A DNA stretch of 13,112 nt, taken from a bacterium (GTDB lineage Bacteria; CSSED10-310; JAJRTK01). Below are positions 5,539 through 12,899 of this stretch, one piece after another. Where the stretch lies: contig JAJRTK010000418.1 in NCBI GenBank assembly GCA_024278345.1, positions 1-13,112 on the forward strand, given 5' to 3'. Position 1 is the first letter of the stretch. Each line of letters opens with the position of its first letter. A model generated the notes under the pieces. That model was not told where the DNA came from and did not search any database. It saw only the letters and a list, made by a program, of their open reading frames with translations. Both the position numbers and the translations under genes were made by a program.

Positions 5539-6912
5539 TTGAAGCTCAAGGCATACCGCTGGATGCGGGGAACTCGGATCGAAGTTTTCGGGGATCGGGC
5601 CGTCGATGCCCTCATTGGGAACAGGCCCCTGGACCAGTGGCAGCGGGAAATGTTCGGCCGCGCCGGCTTCGAGGTGGAGGAGGTCGAGGATCTCGCCACG
5701 ATCCCGGAGAAGCGGTTTCTGCTGTTCCACGACAATCTTTTCATTAGCCCGCCTCTCTTAAAGAAGGTGCTCCGTACGTTCCGCCGCCGGTTGGAGGCGG
5801 CCCCCGGAACCTACCGGATGGCGCTCTCGAAGAGCGCGTTCACGGATTTTTCGCTCTTCACCGGCGAGCAGTCCAAGATTGTGGACGAGTCTGGCGAGGA
5901 AGCCCATCTCTACGGCCTGTACTTTGTGGAAGTGGAGGATCTCGACTCGGTTCTCTCGGCGCTGGACTCGGCGGTGCCGGTGATCCTCGACCCCTGGCTC
6001 AAGGAAGTGACCATCCCATTCTCAAGCCGCGTGGAAACCATGAGCGACATGCGGCTCCCCCTCACCGATCTCGTGGCGTTCGAACTCACGAGCTGGGTTC
6101 ATCTTTGGCAGGCGAATATTTTTTCCATCGGGATCCGCCTGGTGGGCCTGGTCCGGTCGCCCTTGACGCTTTTTTGGGTCCTTTGGCGAGTGGCGCTGGG
6201 GCTTCTGGGGGCCTGGAGCTTGCGGCCCATGAAACTCCTGACCTCCGTCGCTGCCAGTCTTACGTCTCGCGGCAGAGGATGCAAGATCCATCCGTCTGCC
6301 GTCGTAGAGGCCTCTATTCTTGGAAAAGGCGTAGAGATCGGCCCCTTGTGCGTCGTCCGAGGCTCCATCCTGGGGGACGGCGTCCAGATTATGGAGCAAT
6401 CCATCGTCGATGGATCGGTCCTGGGCGACGGAGTGATCGTCAACCAGCAGGCCATGATCAAGGTCTGCGTCGCCTATCCAAAGGCGGTGTTCGCCTGGAT
6501 GCAGACGGGCCTCGTGGGCCGCCGAGCTTTCTTGGGCCGACTCTTCCGGCCCCTGGACATGAAGTTCCAGGGCGAGGTCAGGGTCCGTCACCGTCAGCGG
6601 ATCGTCAACACCGGCATGCCCTTCCTGGGCTGCTGCATCGGTCACCGGGCCTTCGTCTCCGCCACCAGCGTCATGCTGCCAGGCCGCGTCATCCCCAACG
6701 ATTACAAAGTGCTCTCCGACACCAGCGCCTACATCGACAAGGTGCCGGACGATCTTCCCACCGATTGGCTCCTGCTAGCGAAGAACGGAACAATTGAACC
6801 GCTGGCTCCGGCGAAGGTGAAGCGCCGTAACGCGACGGAAGAGGCGGATGGCGGCGGGCGCAAAACTCCATCGAGCCGCGCCAAGACAGCTACGCCCTCT
6901 CCCGATGCTTGA
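5539..6912 (+). CDS. Nucleotidyltransferase-like / left-handed beta-helix (hexapeptide) fusion protein
   Basis: 457 residues from TTG 5539 (433 or so if ATG 5563 is used). The first ~160 residues (FGDRAVDALIGNRPL, AGFEVEEVEDL, FLLFHDNLFISPPLL) resemble the core of sugar-1-phosphate nucleotidyltransferases of the GlmU/RmlA type. The glycine-rich nucleotide loop is absent, so it is probably degenerate. Residues ~194-227 are hydrophobic (IGIRLVGLVRSPLTLFWVLW and on), perhaps a membrane-associated helix. Residues ~248-308 are hexapeptide repeats (IHPSAVVEASILGKGVEIG and more). After a spacer a second short set at ~360-388 (GCCIGHRAFVSATSVMLPG) closes the beta-helix. Such parallel beta-helices usually bind nucleotide-sugars or CoA substrates and trimerise. 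The last ~40 residues are polar and disordered. The gene is convergent with the glycosyltransferase gene, 121 bp away, which suggests a shared glycan theme. I cannot assign a reaction. Confidence 0.8.
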   Translation: MKLKAYRWMRGTRIEVFGDRAVDALIGNRPLDQWQREMFGRAGFEVEEVEDLATIPEKRFLLFHDNLFISPPLLKKVLRTFRRRLEAAPGTYRMALSKSAFTDFSLFTGEQSKIVDESGEEAHLYGLYFVEVEDLDSVLSALDSAVPVILDPWLKEVTIPFSSRVETMSDMRLPLTDLVAFELTSWVHLWQANIFSIGIRLVGLVRSPLTLFWVLWRVALGLLGAWSLRPMKLLTSVAASLTSRGRGCKIHPSAVVEASILGKGVEIGPLCVVRGSILGDGVQIMEQSIVDGSVLGDGVIVNQQAMIKVCVAYPKAVFAWMQTGLVGRRAFLGRLFRPLDMKFQGEVRVRHRQRIVNTGMPFLGCCIGHRAFVSATSVMLPGRVIPNDYKVLSDTSAYIDKVPDDLPTDWLLLAKNGTIEPLAPAKVKRRNATEEADGGGRKTPSSRAKTATPSPDA

Positions 6913-7033
6913 TCCCCGGCCATCAACACCGGAAGCCGATGACGCATTCTCCGCAACGAGCGCGGGTCGCCGGAGGGATCTTTCCAGCGGTTCGGAATTC
7001 GGGCCTTCGCGGGGATGGTTCCGTCGCCGGATT

Positions 7034-8830
7034 CTATGGTGCCCGGCGGAGATCGTCCGCTTCCGGTAGCCCGAGCTCGCGAAGCCGAAATCCCTCGCCG
7101 CGAAGGAAAACCGCGTTAGGAAGAACCTCTTTTCCGAACTCCACGGCGAAGGCCCGGAGGCGGCCTTCCGGGAGCTTGAGAATTTCTACCTGGTAGTGGG
7201 GCGTCTGGAGCCGCTCTCCTTCCTGGAGGGGCGGCCTTTCCCCGGTGTAAGCCCGCTCGATATACGACTCCAGGTAGGCGTCGTCCCCCGTCGCCTCGAA
7301 GAGAAGCTTTCCGCGGTGGCTCCAGGAGACCTTGGACTTGAACGAGCTAGAGCTCCACAGGAATTGCGGCGCGATGCTCAGGACCTCTACGTTGAGGCCC
7401 CGCCGGGGAAAGGCCAGGCGAACCGCGTGGGGGAAGGCCAGGGCGCTGGCCGCGGGAAGATCCGCCACGAATAGGCTTCTGGCTTCCGGGTTGGCCTCCA
7501 GGGCGGCCACGGCGTCGTCGATGGCCAGACGCGATTTTTGGGCGATCCCCTGAAAGACGAGGTTCTTGCCCAAGGCCACGGCCAGGACGATGAGAAAGAC
7601 GACGCCCATCTCCCGCCACTCGCTTCCACTGTAGCCCTCGCTCTTCTTGGGGAGCAGCTTGGCGCCCACTAGGAGGCAGTAGCCCATGGAGGGCAGGTAG
7701 AGGAATCTTTCGCCCACGGAGACCATGAGCACCGGCAGGAGGCTGACGAGCATCCAGAGAAGGCCGAATTGTCGGGCCTGCTTCTCCTTGGCGTCCCGGT
7801 AGGTGGAGAACAGGACCGCCACGGTGACGATAGAGAGGATGCCGAAGAGGGGCCAGTATCGGAGCCAGAAGGGCAGCGTCACCACGGGATCGGGCGGGAT
7901 GAAGAGGACCAGGTCCGCCAGGTAGAGGAAAAAGCCCATGCCGATGTTCTGAAGCATGTCGGGATCGCCGAAGCCATGGGCGAAGGGGTGGGGAGGAGGA
8001 TGGAAACCGCCGAAGAAGGCAATTCGAAGGCCAATGTACACCATGCCCACGATCCCCGCGGCCACGGGGAAGGCCAGTTTTCTTCCCAGGGGCTCGGCCC
8101 GCCGGTAGTAGAGGTTGTAGAGCAGGACGATGGCCGGGAAGGTGATGGCCATCTCCTTGGCCAAGAGGCTCGTGGCGAAGAAAAAAAGGCTTGCGGCCTG
8201 GAGAACTGGGTTTCCGCCGTGGCTCTCCTGGCCGCTGTTTGCCGCCGGCCACCTATTCGTGCTCGCCAAGTAGGCGGCAAAGGCGGCGGCGAAGAGGAGG
8301 CCCGCAATGAGGTCGGTTCTTCCGGAGACCCAGAGGATTGCTTCGGTGTGGCAGGGGTGAAGCCCAAAGAGTGCCGCGGTACCCCAGGCGGCCACTTCGC
8401 CTTGGCTATCGCTCCAGCACCCCGACGATGACCGGGTTCCCCCAAGGCCGTAGGCGAAGATCCGCCGGGCGATGAGATAGCAAAGAAGAGTCGTGGCCAG
8501 GTGGAGGAGCAGGTTCGTCAGGTGGTAGCCGAAGGGAGTCATGCCCCAGATGGCGTGATCGATAAGGAAGCTCAACGAGACCAGGGGCCGAAAATACTGG
8601 ATGGCCAGATCGGGATCGGCCCACCAGGCCCCCGCGTCGCTTCCCTTGAGCACCCAGGATCGGAGGGCCTGGTCCAGGGATCCGGACTCGAGGTCCCGAA
8701 GCCGCTCGATGTGGAGGTAGTCATCGGCGAAGAGGGTACTTCCAAGGGAGGGCAGCAGCGGGAGAGCCGTGACGAAGAGCAGGGCGGCCCAGGGAAGGAA
8801 CCGCCAGCGGGATAGGAGCGCGGATTGCAT
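7034..8830 (-). CDS. Integral membrane GT-C glycosyltransferase, TMTC/PMT-like
   Basis: 598 residues with about ten predicted membrane helices in residues 1-425. The first loop after helix 1 has the acidic pair DD (36-37, LFADDYLHI), the hallmark of GT-C enzymes that transfer sugars from polyprenyl-phosphate donors at the outer face of the membrane. YFRPLVSLSFLIDHAIWG (79-96), YHLTNLLLHL (102-111), LHPCHTEAILWVSGRTDL (157-174), LLAKEMAITFPAI (222-234) and GERFLYLPSMGY (373-384) match the O-mannosyltransferase-like TMTC family closely. Most relatives carry C-terminal TPR repeats. Here residues ~425-598 form an unrelated-looking soluble, probably periplasmic, domain with strands and basic loops. 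ATG 8830 has AGAGG 9 bases upstream. It lies 91 bp after the acyltransferase gene on the same strand, suggesting one operon. The substrate cannot be read from the sequence. Confidence 0.88.
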   Translation of the reverse strand: MQSALLSRWRFLPWAALLFVTALPLLPSLGSTLFADDYLHIERLRDLESGSLDQALRSWVLKGSDAGAWWADPDLAIQYFRPLVSLSFLIDHAIWGMTPFGYHLTNLLLHLATTLLCYLIARRIFAYGLGGTRSSSGCWSDSQGEVAAWGTAALFGLHPCHTEAILWVSGRTDLIAGLLFAAAFAAYLASTNRWPAANSGQESHGGNPVLQAASLFFFATSLLAKEMAITFPAIVLLYNLYYRRAEPLGRKLAFPVAAGIVGMVYIGLRIAFFGGFHPPPHPFAHGFGDPDMLQNIGMGFFLYLADLVLFIPPDPVVTLPFWLRYWPLFGILSIVTVAVLFSTYRDAKEKQARQFGLLWMLVSLLPVLMVSVGERFLYLPSMGYCLLVGAKLLPKKSEGYSGSEWREMGVVFLIVLAVALGKNLVFQGIAQKSRLAIDDAVAALEANPEARSLFVADLPAASALAFPHAVRLAFPRRGLNVEVLSIAPQFLWSSSSFKSKVSWSHRGKLLFEATGDDAYLESYIERAYTGERPPLQEGERLQTPHYQVEILKLPEGRLRAFAVEFGKEVLPNAVFLRGEGFRLRELGLPEADDLRRAP

Positions 8831-8921
8831 TGCGAAGGGCCTCTTCTTGGCTTGGAAATGGAGTTGGTATCGGTTCGATGACGGGGTTTCAGAGCCTCTC
8901 CGGGAGACCGTGCGCCGGGAT

Positions 8922-10469
8922 TCAAGGACTGGTCCCAGTTTCAGGGCCGGCGGCGATCTCCTCCAGGGCTCTTTCCATCTGGTCCAGGAGGCTTGCCACC
9001 TCTTCGGGGGTGAAGAGCTGGTCCAGGTAGAGAACCGTGAGCCGGAGCTCCGAACCAGCGGTGAGAACCGTGCAGATGATCCCCACGCCGTCGGGCGGCC
9101 GGACGGTCACCAGGCCTCCTACAAGGCGGCCTTCCTTGAGCGGTATCCAGGTCTTTGTTCCCAAGGGTGCCGAGGCCAGGCGACCCATATTGCTGACGAC
9201 GAAGGAGTCCGAGAGAAGGGGTTTCGTGGCCGCCGGGAGCACCAGCTTTTTGGCCCAGGAGAGGGGGAGCTTGAGCGGTGCGCCTAGGAGGACGGTAGCT
9301 TCGGCGATATCCAGCTCCCTGCACTCCCTGGTCTGCAGGTGGACCCGCTGGAGCAGCTCGTGACCGTCCTGGCACTCCTCGGGCGCCATCCAGACCGGGA
9401 AGGCCGAGGATCGGTTTTCCACCAGGTACGCGCCGTCCTCGGGGCGCCGGAGATTCTGGTTGACCATGACCCGAAGGGTTCCCCTTTTGAGGCCCCGATC
9501 CTCCTTCCAGCGATTGATGGCCACTCCCCAGGCGGAGAGGACCAGGTCGTTGAAGCTGGCTCCCCGGGCCTTGGCGCCCTGGAGATAGCGGCGCGGCGCC
9601 TCGCCGGAGAAGGCGCGGCTCTTGATGGCGATCCGGCCGCCCGGTTTCTTCCACGGGTCGAAAAGAGTGTCGGGCGGCGCAAATCGGTAGGCGGAGCTCC
9701 GCCGGAAGTGGAAGGCCAAGAGGCGGCCGAAGAGCTTTAGGCGCCGGAAGAAGTTGCCGCGGACTTGGGGCATGGGCTCGGCGGCATAGTCGGGATCGGG
9801 GCCGGGTGGCGATCCGCCGTGGTAAGTGGCCAAGAGATCCCGAATGAAGATCAGCGAGCCGTAGCCGTCTCCCAGGGAGTGGTGGAACCGGAATCCAAGG
9901 GCATTGGGCTTGTCCTGGCGCTGGATCCAGTGGAACTGGACCAGCGGGCCTTCCTCGGGATCGAAGGGGATGTTCAGAATTTCCGAGGCGATGGAATCTT
10001 CCGAATCCAGGCTGGCCAGAGGGCTTTGGGCGTTATGGAAGATAGAGGCTCGCTGGGCGGCATCGGTGACCAGTTCCCAGAAAAGTCTTTTTCCAAGGCC
10101 TCGGCCTCTTCGCACCAGACGTGATCCGGCCTTGGGATGACGCTGAAACGTTCGCTGAAGTGCCTTGATCCACCGGTCTCGCTCCAGGCGCAAATCCTCG
10201 AACAAGAAAAACCACATGCAGGTTACGGGCGCGCCAAGGCCCTCGAATAGAAGAAAAAACTTGTCGTGTGCCTGGACCCGGATGGGAGCGTGGCGGATCG
10301 GGCTGGCGGCGGAATGGCGGATCATGCCTTCTTCCTTGCCTTCCTTACCGGCGTTTCCGGGTTCATGGACCTTCCCGGTTCCATCGGTTTCCCCGGTCCC
10401 GCCAGATCGGTCAGGCAGACTGGAATGGTCGGGACCTTCCTCTTGCTGTCTTTGGGCGTCGTGGGTCAT
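8922..10469 (-). CDS. Condensation-domain / wax ester synthase (WS/DGAT)-like acyltransferase
   Basis: 515 residues from ATG 10469. The catalytic motif HHxxxDG is present as HHSLGDG (residues 196-202), in a segment FRFHHSLGDGYGSL typical of CoA-dependent acyltransferases, where the second His is the general base. Around it are FFLLFEGLGAP and FQRHPKAGSRL in the N-terminal half, FNDLVLSAWG midway and FVVSNMGRL near the C-terminus. The last is closer to NRPS-condensation/alcohol-acetyltransferase proteins than to classic WS/DGAT, which usually have SNVPGP. It should join an acyl group to a hydroxyl or amine of a lipid-like acceptor; acceptor unknown. The N-terminal 48 residues are Gly/Glu-rich and have lower third-position GC. 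ATG 10325 (AAGGA just upstream, 467 residues, family length) is a real alternative start, with ATG 10469 favoured by its GGAGG site. It lies between the sulfatase-like and glycosyltransferase genes, all on the minus strand. Confidence 0.88.
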   Translation of the reverse strand: MTHDAQRQQEEGPDHSSLPDRSGGTGETDGTGKVHEPGNAGKEGKEEGMIRHSAASPIRHAPIRVQAHDKFFLLFEGLGAPVTCMWFFLFEDLRLERDRWIKALQRTFQRHPKAGSRLVRRGRGLGKRLFWELVTDAAQRASIFHNAQSPLASLDSEDSIASEILNIPFDPEEGPLVQFHWIQRQDKPNALGFRFHHSLGDGYGSLIFIRDLLATYHGGSPPGPDPDYAAEPMPQVRGNFFRRLKLFGRLLAFHFRRSSAYRFAPPDTLFDPWKKPGGRIAIKSRAFSGEAPRRYLQGAKARGASFNDLVLSAWGVAINRWKEDRGLKRGTLRVMVNQNLRRPEDGAYLVENRSSAFPVWMAPEECQDGHELLQRVHLQTRECRELDIAEATVLLGAPLKLPLSWAKKLVLPAATKPLLSDSFVVSNMGRLASAPLGTKTWIPLKEGRLVGGLVTVRPPDGVGIICTVLTAGSELRLTVLYLDQLFTPEEVASLLDQMERALEEIAAGPETGTSP

Positions 10470-10477
10470 GGGGGAAA

Positions 10478-10484
10478 CCTCCAC
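10478..10484 (-). promoter_or_regulatory. Ribosome-binding site of the acyltransferase gene
   Basis: GTGGAGG on the minus strand, 8 bases before ATG 10469. It is the strongest Shine-Dalgarno near any candidate start of this gene, and the reason the longer form is listed. Confidence 0.55.
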
Positions 10485-10541
10485 GGGGAGCTTCGGATTT
10501 CCTGGGCGGGCGGCTTTCCGACGGAGATTGCGGGGAGAATC

Positions 10542-10589
10542 GGCGAGTGGCGCGCAACGGATGTGAGCGACGGGAGCGGAAGGCAACCC
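10542..10589 (+). repeat. Dispersed 48-bp repeat, copy A
   Basis: Matches the reverse complement of 12742-12789 at 39 of 48 positions without gaps; the core GTGAGCGACGGGAGCGGAA differs from copy B at one base. With a 13-base and a 2-base indel the similarity extends left to about 10513. It lies in the gap between the sulfatase-like and acyltransferase genes. One frame reads ATDVSDGSG. Confidence 0.7.
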
Positions 10590-10652
10590 AAAAGAAGATC
10601 CTCCAAGTGATGCTTCCTTTTCGGCGCCGTGCGCGCTGGGGCTTGTGGAGCG

Positions 10653-12701
10653 TCAGTTTTGCATGTAGCCGATGCCCTCCAGGGTTTCCTTGGTGAAGGG
10701 ATCGATTTCGTAGGTCTCCGCCGAGGAATGCTCGGGCTTGAGCTGCTTTCGCCACTGGTGGAGTTCTCTTTCCAGCTCCTTGGACCTGTCGGTCATGGCC
10801 TCGATGATGTTGCGCTCCTCCCCAGGATCGGCGGCCAAGTCGTAGAATTCCCGTTCCCCGGTGGAGGACCAGATGACCTTTTCGTTGCCCTTCTGAAGGG
10901 AAGCGCTGAAGCGGCCCGCCAGGTGGTAGTCGCAGCCAACGCGGCGGCCCACGGCCTTCCAGACCTTTTCGGCGATGGGGAAATACTCCGAAAGAACGCG
11001 ATTCTCTCGCTTCTCCAGGTCAGGCCCGGGAACGATACTGAGGGCGTCCTGGAGCTTCGTCATGGGAAGCCCCACCACACTTTCGATAGTGGGCAGGATA
11101 TCCACAAGGCTCACCGCCCTGGTGATGCGGCTTCCCGGCGCGAATCGCTTGGGGTAGCGGATGACCAGGGGAATGTGGAGGACGGAATTATAGAGCAGAC
11201 CGCCATGGCCGATCTGGCCCCGTTCCCCCAGGGACTCTCCGTGGTCCGACGTGACGATGACAAGGGTGTCGTCCAGGAGGTTCCGCTGCCGGAGGGCCTC
11301 GATGATCCGCCCGATCTGGTGGTCCACGTAGGTGACTCCGGCGTCGTAGAGATCGATGACCTGCTGGAGGCGACATTCGGGGACGGTCCAGCGGTTCTCC
11401 TTGCAGACCAGCTCGCCCGCGCCGGCGCATGGATCCGAGATTCCTGTCGCCTGGCAACTGGCGCAGAGGAAGAGAGGCGTCTCCCGGACCCAGGTGCGGC
11501 CAATGGTTCGCGGAAGAGGTTCGGGGAGCCACTTGGAGAAGTAGGGATCCGGCACGGTGCCGTACGGCTCGTGGGCCTCCATGTAGTTGGCGAAGGCAAA
11601 GAAGGGCTGGCCGCCGCCTTGGACGCCGTCAAGCCAGTCAATGAGGGCGTCGGTGATCTCCCGGCCTCCAAGGTCGGGCTGATCCGTGCCCAGCACCAGT
11701 GTGGAGAAACGGGACTTGGCCAGGTTCATGAAAAAACCGCTGAGCGTCGTCTGAATCCCCAGGTAGTCGAAGCGCTCGAATCCCTGATCCAGGCCGCTCA
11801 TGGCGCTGAGCCAGGGGTTGGCGGAGAAGCCGCCGGTGGCGTAGCCCTGCTGCCCCAGGATCTCGGCGATGGTGGTTTTCGAGCGTCCCAGGCGGATGCG
11901 GCCGTTGTCGGTTTCGTGGGTGCTCGTGTAAAGGCCGGTGAACAGGGACGCATGAGCTGGCAGCGTCCATGACGCGGTGGTGTAGGCTTCCTGGTAGAGC
12001 GCCCCCTCGGCCGCCAGACGGTCGATGTTGGGCGTCGTTTCCCGATGGTAACCATACGCCGAAACCCGATCCTTTAGCAGCGTATCAACCACAAGGAGCA
12101 GCACATTGGGCGGCTTTTTCCCTTGGAAATTCAGGGCGCCGCGGGCGGGGACCTGGTGCATGTTGACGGCGCCCACGATGCCCGCGCAAAGAAGAGCCAC
12201 GCCCAAAAGGATCGGGATCGGCGAGCCAGGGAGCGGCCAAAGCCCCTTCAGCCGCTCCGGCGTCAGACGGTCCAGCCCCAGATAGGTGCCAGCCACAAGC
12301 AGAATCACGAGCTGCGCCCCGAACGCCAGAAAGATGTAAAAGCGTCCCGGGAGGATCGATTCCGGATTCCAAAGAAGGGCCACGGCGATGTAGAGGATGG
12401 CCAGGCTCATGAAGTTGATCCCAGGCCCGGCCCAGGATTCAGGAAGCCTCCGCTCCACGCCGACCACCAGCGGTATCACAACGATTCCCGCCACCGCCCC
12501 GAACAGCAGGTATTGGAAAAAGAGCGACACCAGGTTCCAAAAGAGCACCAGCAAGATTCCCGTGGAGGTGCCCAGCCAGTAGAGCACCACTGCCGTGCCA
12601 AGGAGCTCGGCAAGAAAATAGCACACGCCGTAGACCATTCCGGTCCAGAAACCCCGAAATAACGCCGCCTTCACAGTCTTCCTCCAACACCGTCGAACCA
12701 T
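10653..12701 (-). CDS. Membrane-anchored sulfatase-like (alkaline phosphatase superfamily) hydrolase/transferase
   Basis: 682 residues. Residues 1-190 hold about five to six membrane helices; the rest is a periplasmic catalytic domain. It has the metal-binding start VVDTLLKDRVSAYGYHRETT (Asp206, Asp211), the active-site segment SWTLPAHASLFTG and the second metal site SDHGESLGERG (486-489), followed by HIPLVIRYP. The formylglycine position of sulfatases (C/S-x-P-x-R) is Thr246 in TLPAH, with His for Arg. That favours a phospho- or phosphoethanolamine/phosphoglycerol-transferase type mechanism over sulfate ester hydrolysis. An unusual insert at residues ~413-443 holds five cysteines (C-x2-C-x8-C-x7-C-x9-C), likely disulfide-bonded in the periplasm. 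ATG 12701 begins a basic N-terminus before the first helix; ATG 12734 would add 11 residues and has no ribosome-binding site. It is probably the first of three co-directional genes reading toward 7034. Confidence 0.9.
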   Translation of the reverse strand: MVRRCWRKTVKAALFRGFWTGMVYGVCYFLAELLGTAVVLYWLGTSTGILLVLFWNLVSLFFQYLLFGAVAGIVVIPLVVGVERRLPESWAGPGINFMSLAILYIAVALLWNPESILPGRFYIFLAFGAQLVILLVAGTYLGLDRLTPERLKGLWPLPGSPIPILLGVALLCAGIVGAVNMHQVPARGALNFQGKKPPNVLLLVVDTLLKDRVSAYGYHRETTPNIDRLAAEGALYQEAYTTASWTLPAHASLFTGLYTSTHETDNGRIRLGRSKTTIAEILGQQGYATGGFSANPWLSAMSGLDQGFERFDYLGIQTTLSGFFMNLAKSRFSTLVLGTDQPDLGGREITDALIDWLDGVQGGGQPFFAFANYMEAHEPYGTVPDPYFSKWLPEPLPRTIGRTWVRETPLFLCASCQATGISDPCAGAGELVCKENRWTVPECRLQQVIDLYDAGVTYVDHQIGRIIEALRQRNLLDDTLVIVTSDHGESLGERGQIGHGGLLYNSVLHIPLVIRYPKRFAPGSRITRAVSLVDILPTIESVVGLPMTKLQDALSIVPGPDLEKRENRVLSEYFPIAEKVWKAVGRRVGCDYHLAGRFSASLQKGNEKVIWSSTGEREFYDLAADPGEERNIIEAMTDRSKELERELHQWRKQLKPEHSSAETYEIDPFTKETLEGIGYMQN

Positions 12702-12713
12702 TTTTCTCTCAAC

Positions 12714-12743
12714 AGAATAGCACGAAGCGGCCATTTTTTTCAG
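12714..12743 (-). promoter_or_regulatory. Candidate promoter of the sulfatase-like gene
   Basis: Minus-strand CTGAAA (12743-12738) and TATTCT (12719-12714) are 18 bases apart, and the -10 is extended (TGC just before it). The region is the most AT-rich of this gap. Transcription would start only about six bases before ATG 12701, which may explain the lack of a strong ribosome-binding site. The repeat copy B ends at the -35. Weak matches make this tentative. Confidence 0.28.
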
Positions 12744-12789
12744 GTTGAGTTCCGCTCACGTCGCTCACGTCCGTGTCGCGCCCCTCGCA
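12742..12789 (-). repeat. Dispersed 48-bp repeat, copy B
   Basis: Inverted relative to copy A (10542-10589), 39 of 48 identical. On the minus strand it contains an internal tandem, GTGAGCGAC then GTGAGCG, and one frame reads TDVSDVSGTQP. Similarity to copy A extends to about 12806 with indels. It lies in the 198-bp gap between the right-edge gene and the sulfatase-like gene, and ends where the candidate -35 begins. Confidence 0.7.
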
Positions 12790-12899
12790 TCTCATCGCCG
12801 GCAAGCTAGCCTCGTCCCGTGAAGGCGGTGTACCGGAGGGCCGCGTTTGGGTGCCGTCGCCGGGCGTTAGGAGCTTTCGCCGGCTGGCGGCGCTCATTC

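Noticed and set aside
6913-7033. Search for a terminator in the convergent 121-bp gap between the beta-helix and glycosyltransferase genes
   Set aside because: No stem followed by a T-run on either strand; nothing supportable found.
7347-8252. 301-codon minus-strand frame overlapping the glycosyltransferase in another phase
   Set aside because: Arg/Pro/Gly-rich shadow of the GT-C coding frame, which has strong family motifs in its own frame.
10629-11972. 447-codon open frame on the plus strand, antisense to the sulfatase-like gene
   Set aside because: It mirrors the high-GC third positions of a clearly identified gene, has no recognisable domain, and its composition is typical of antisense shadow frames in GC-rich genomes.
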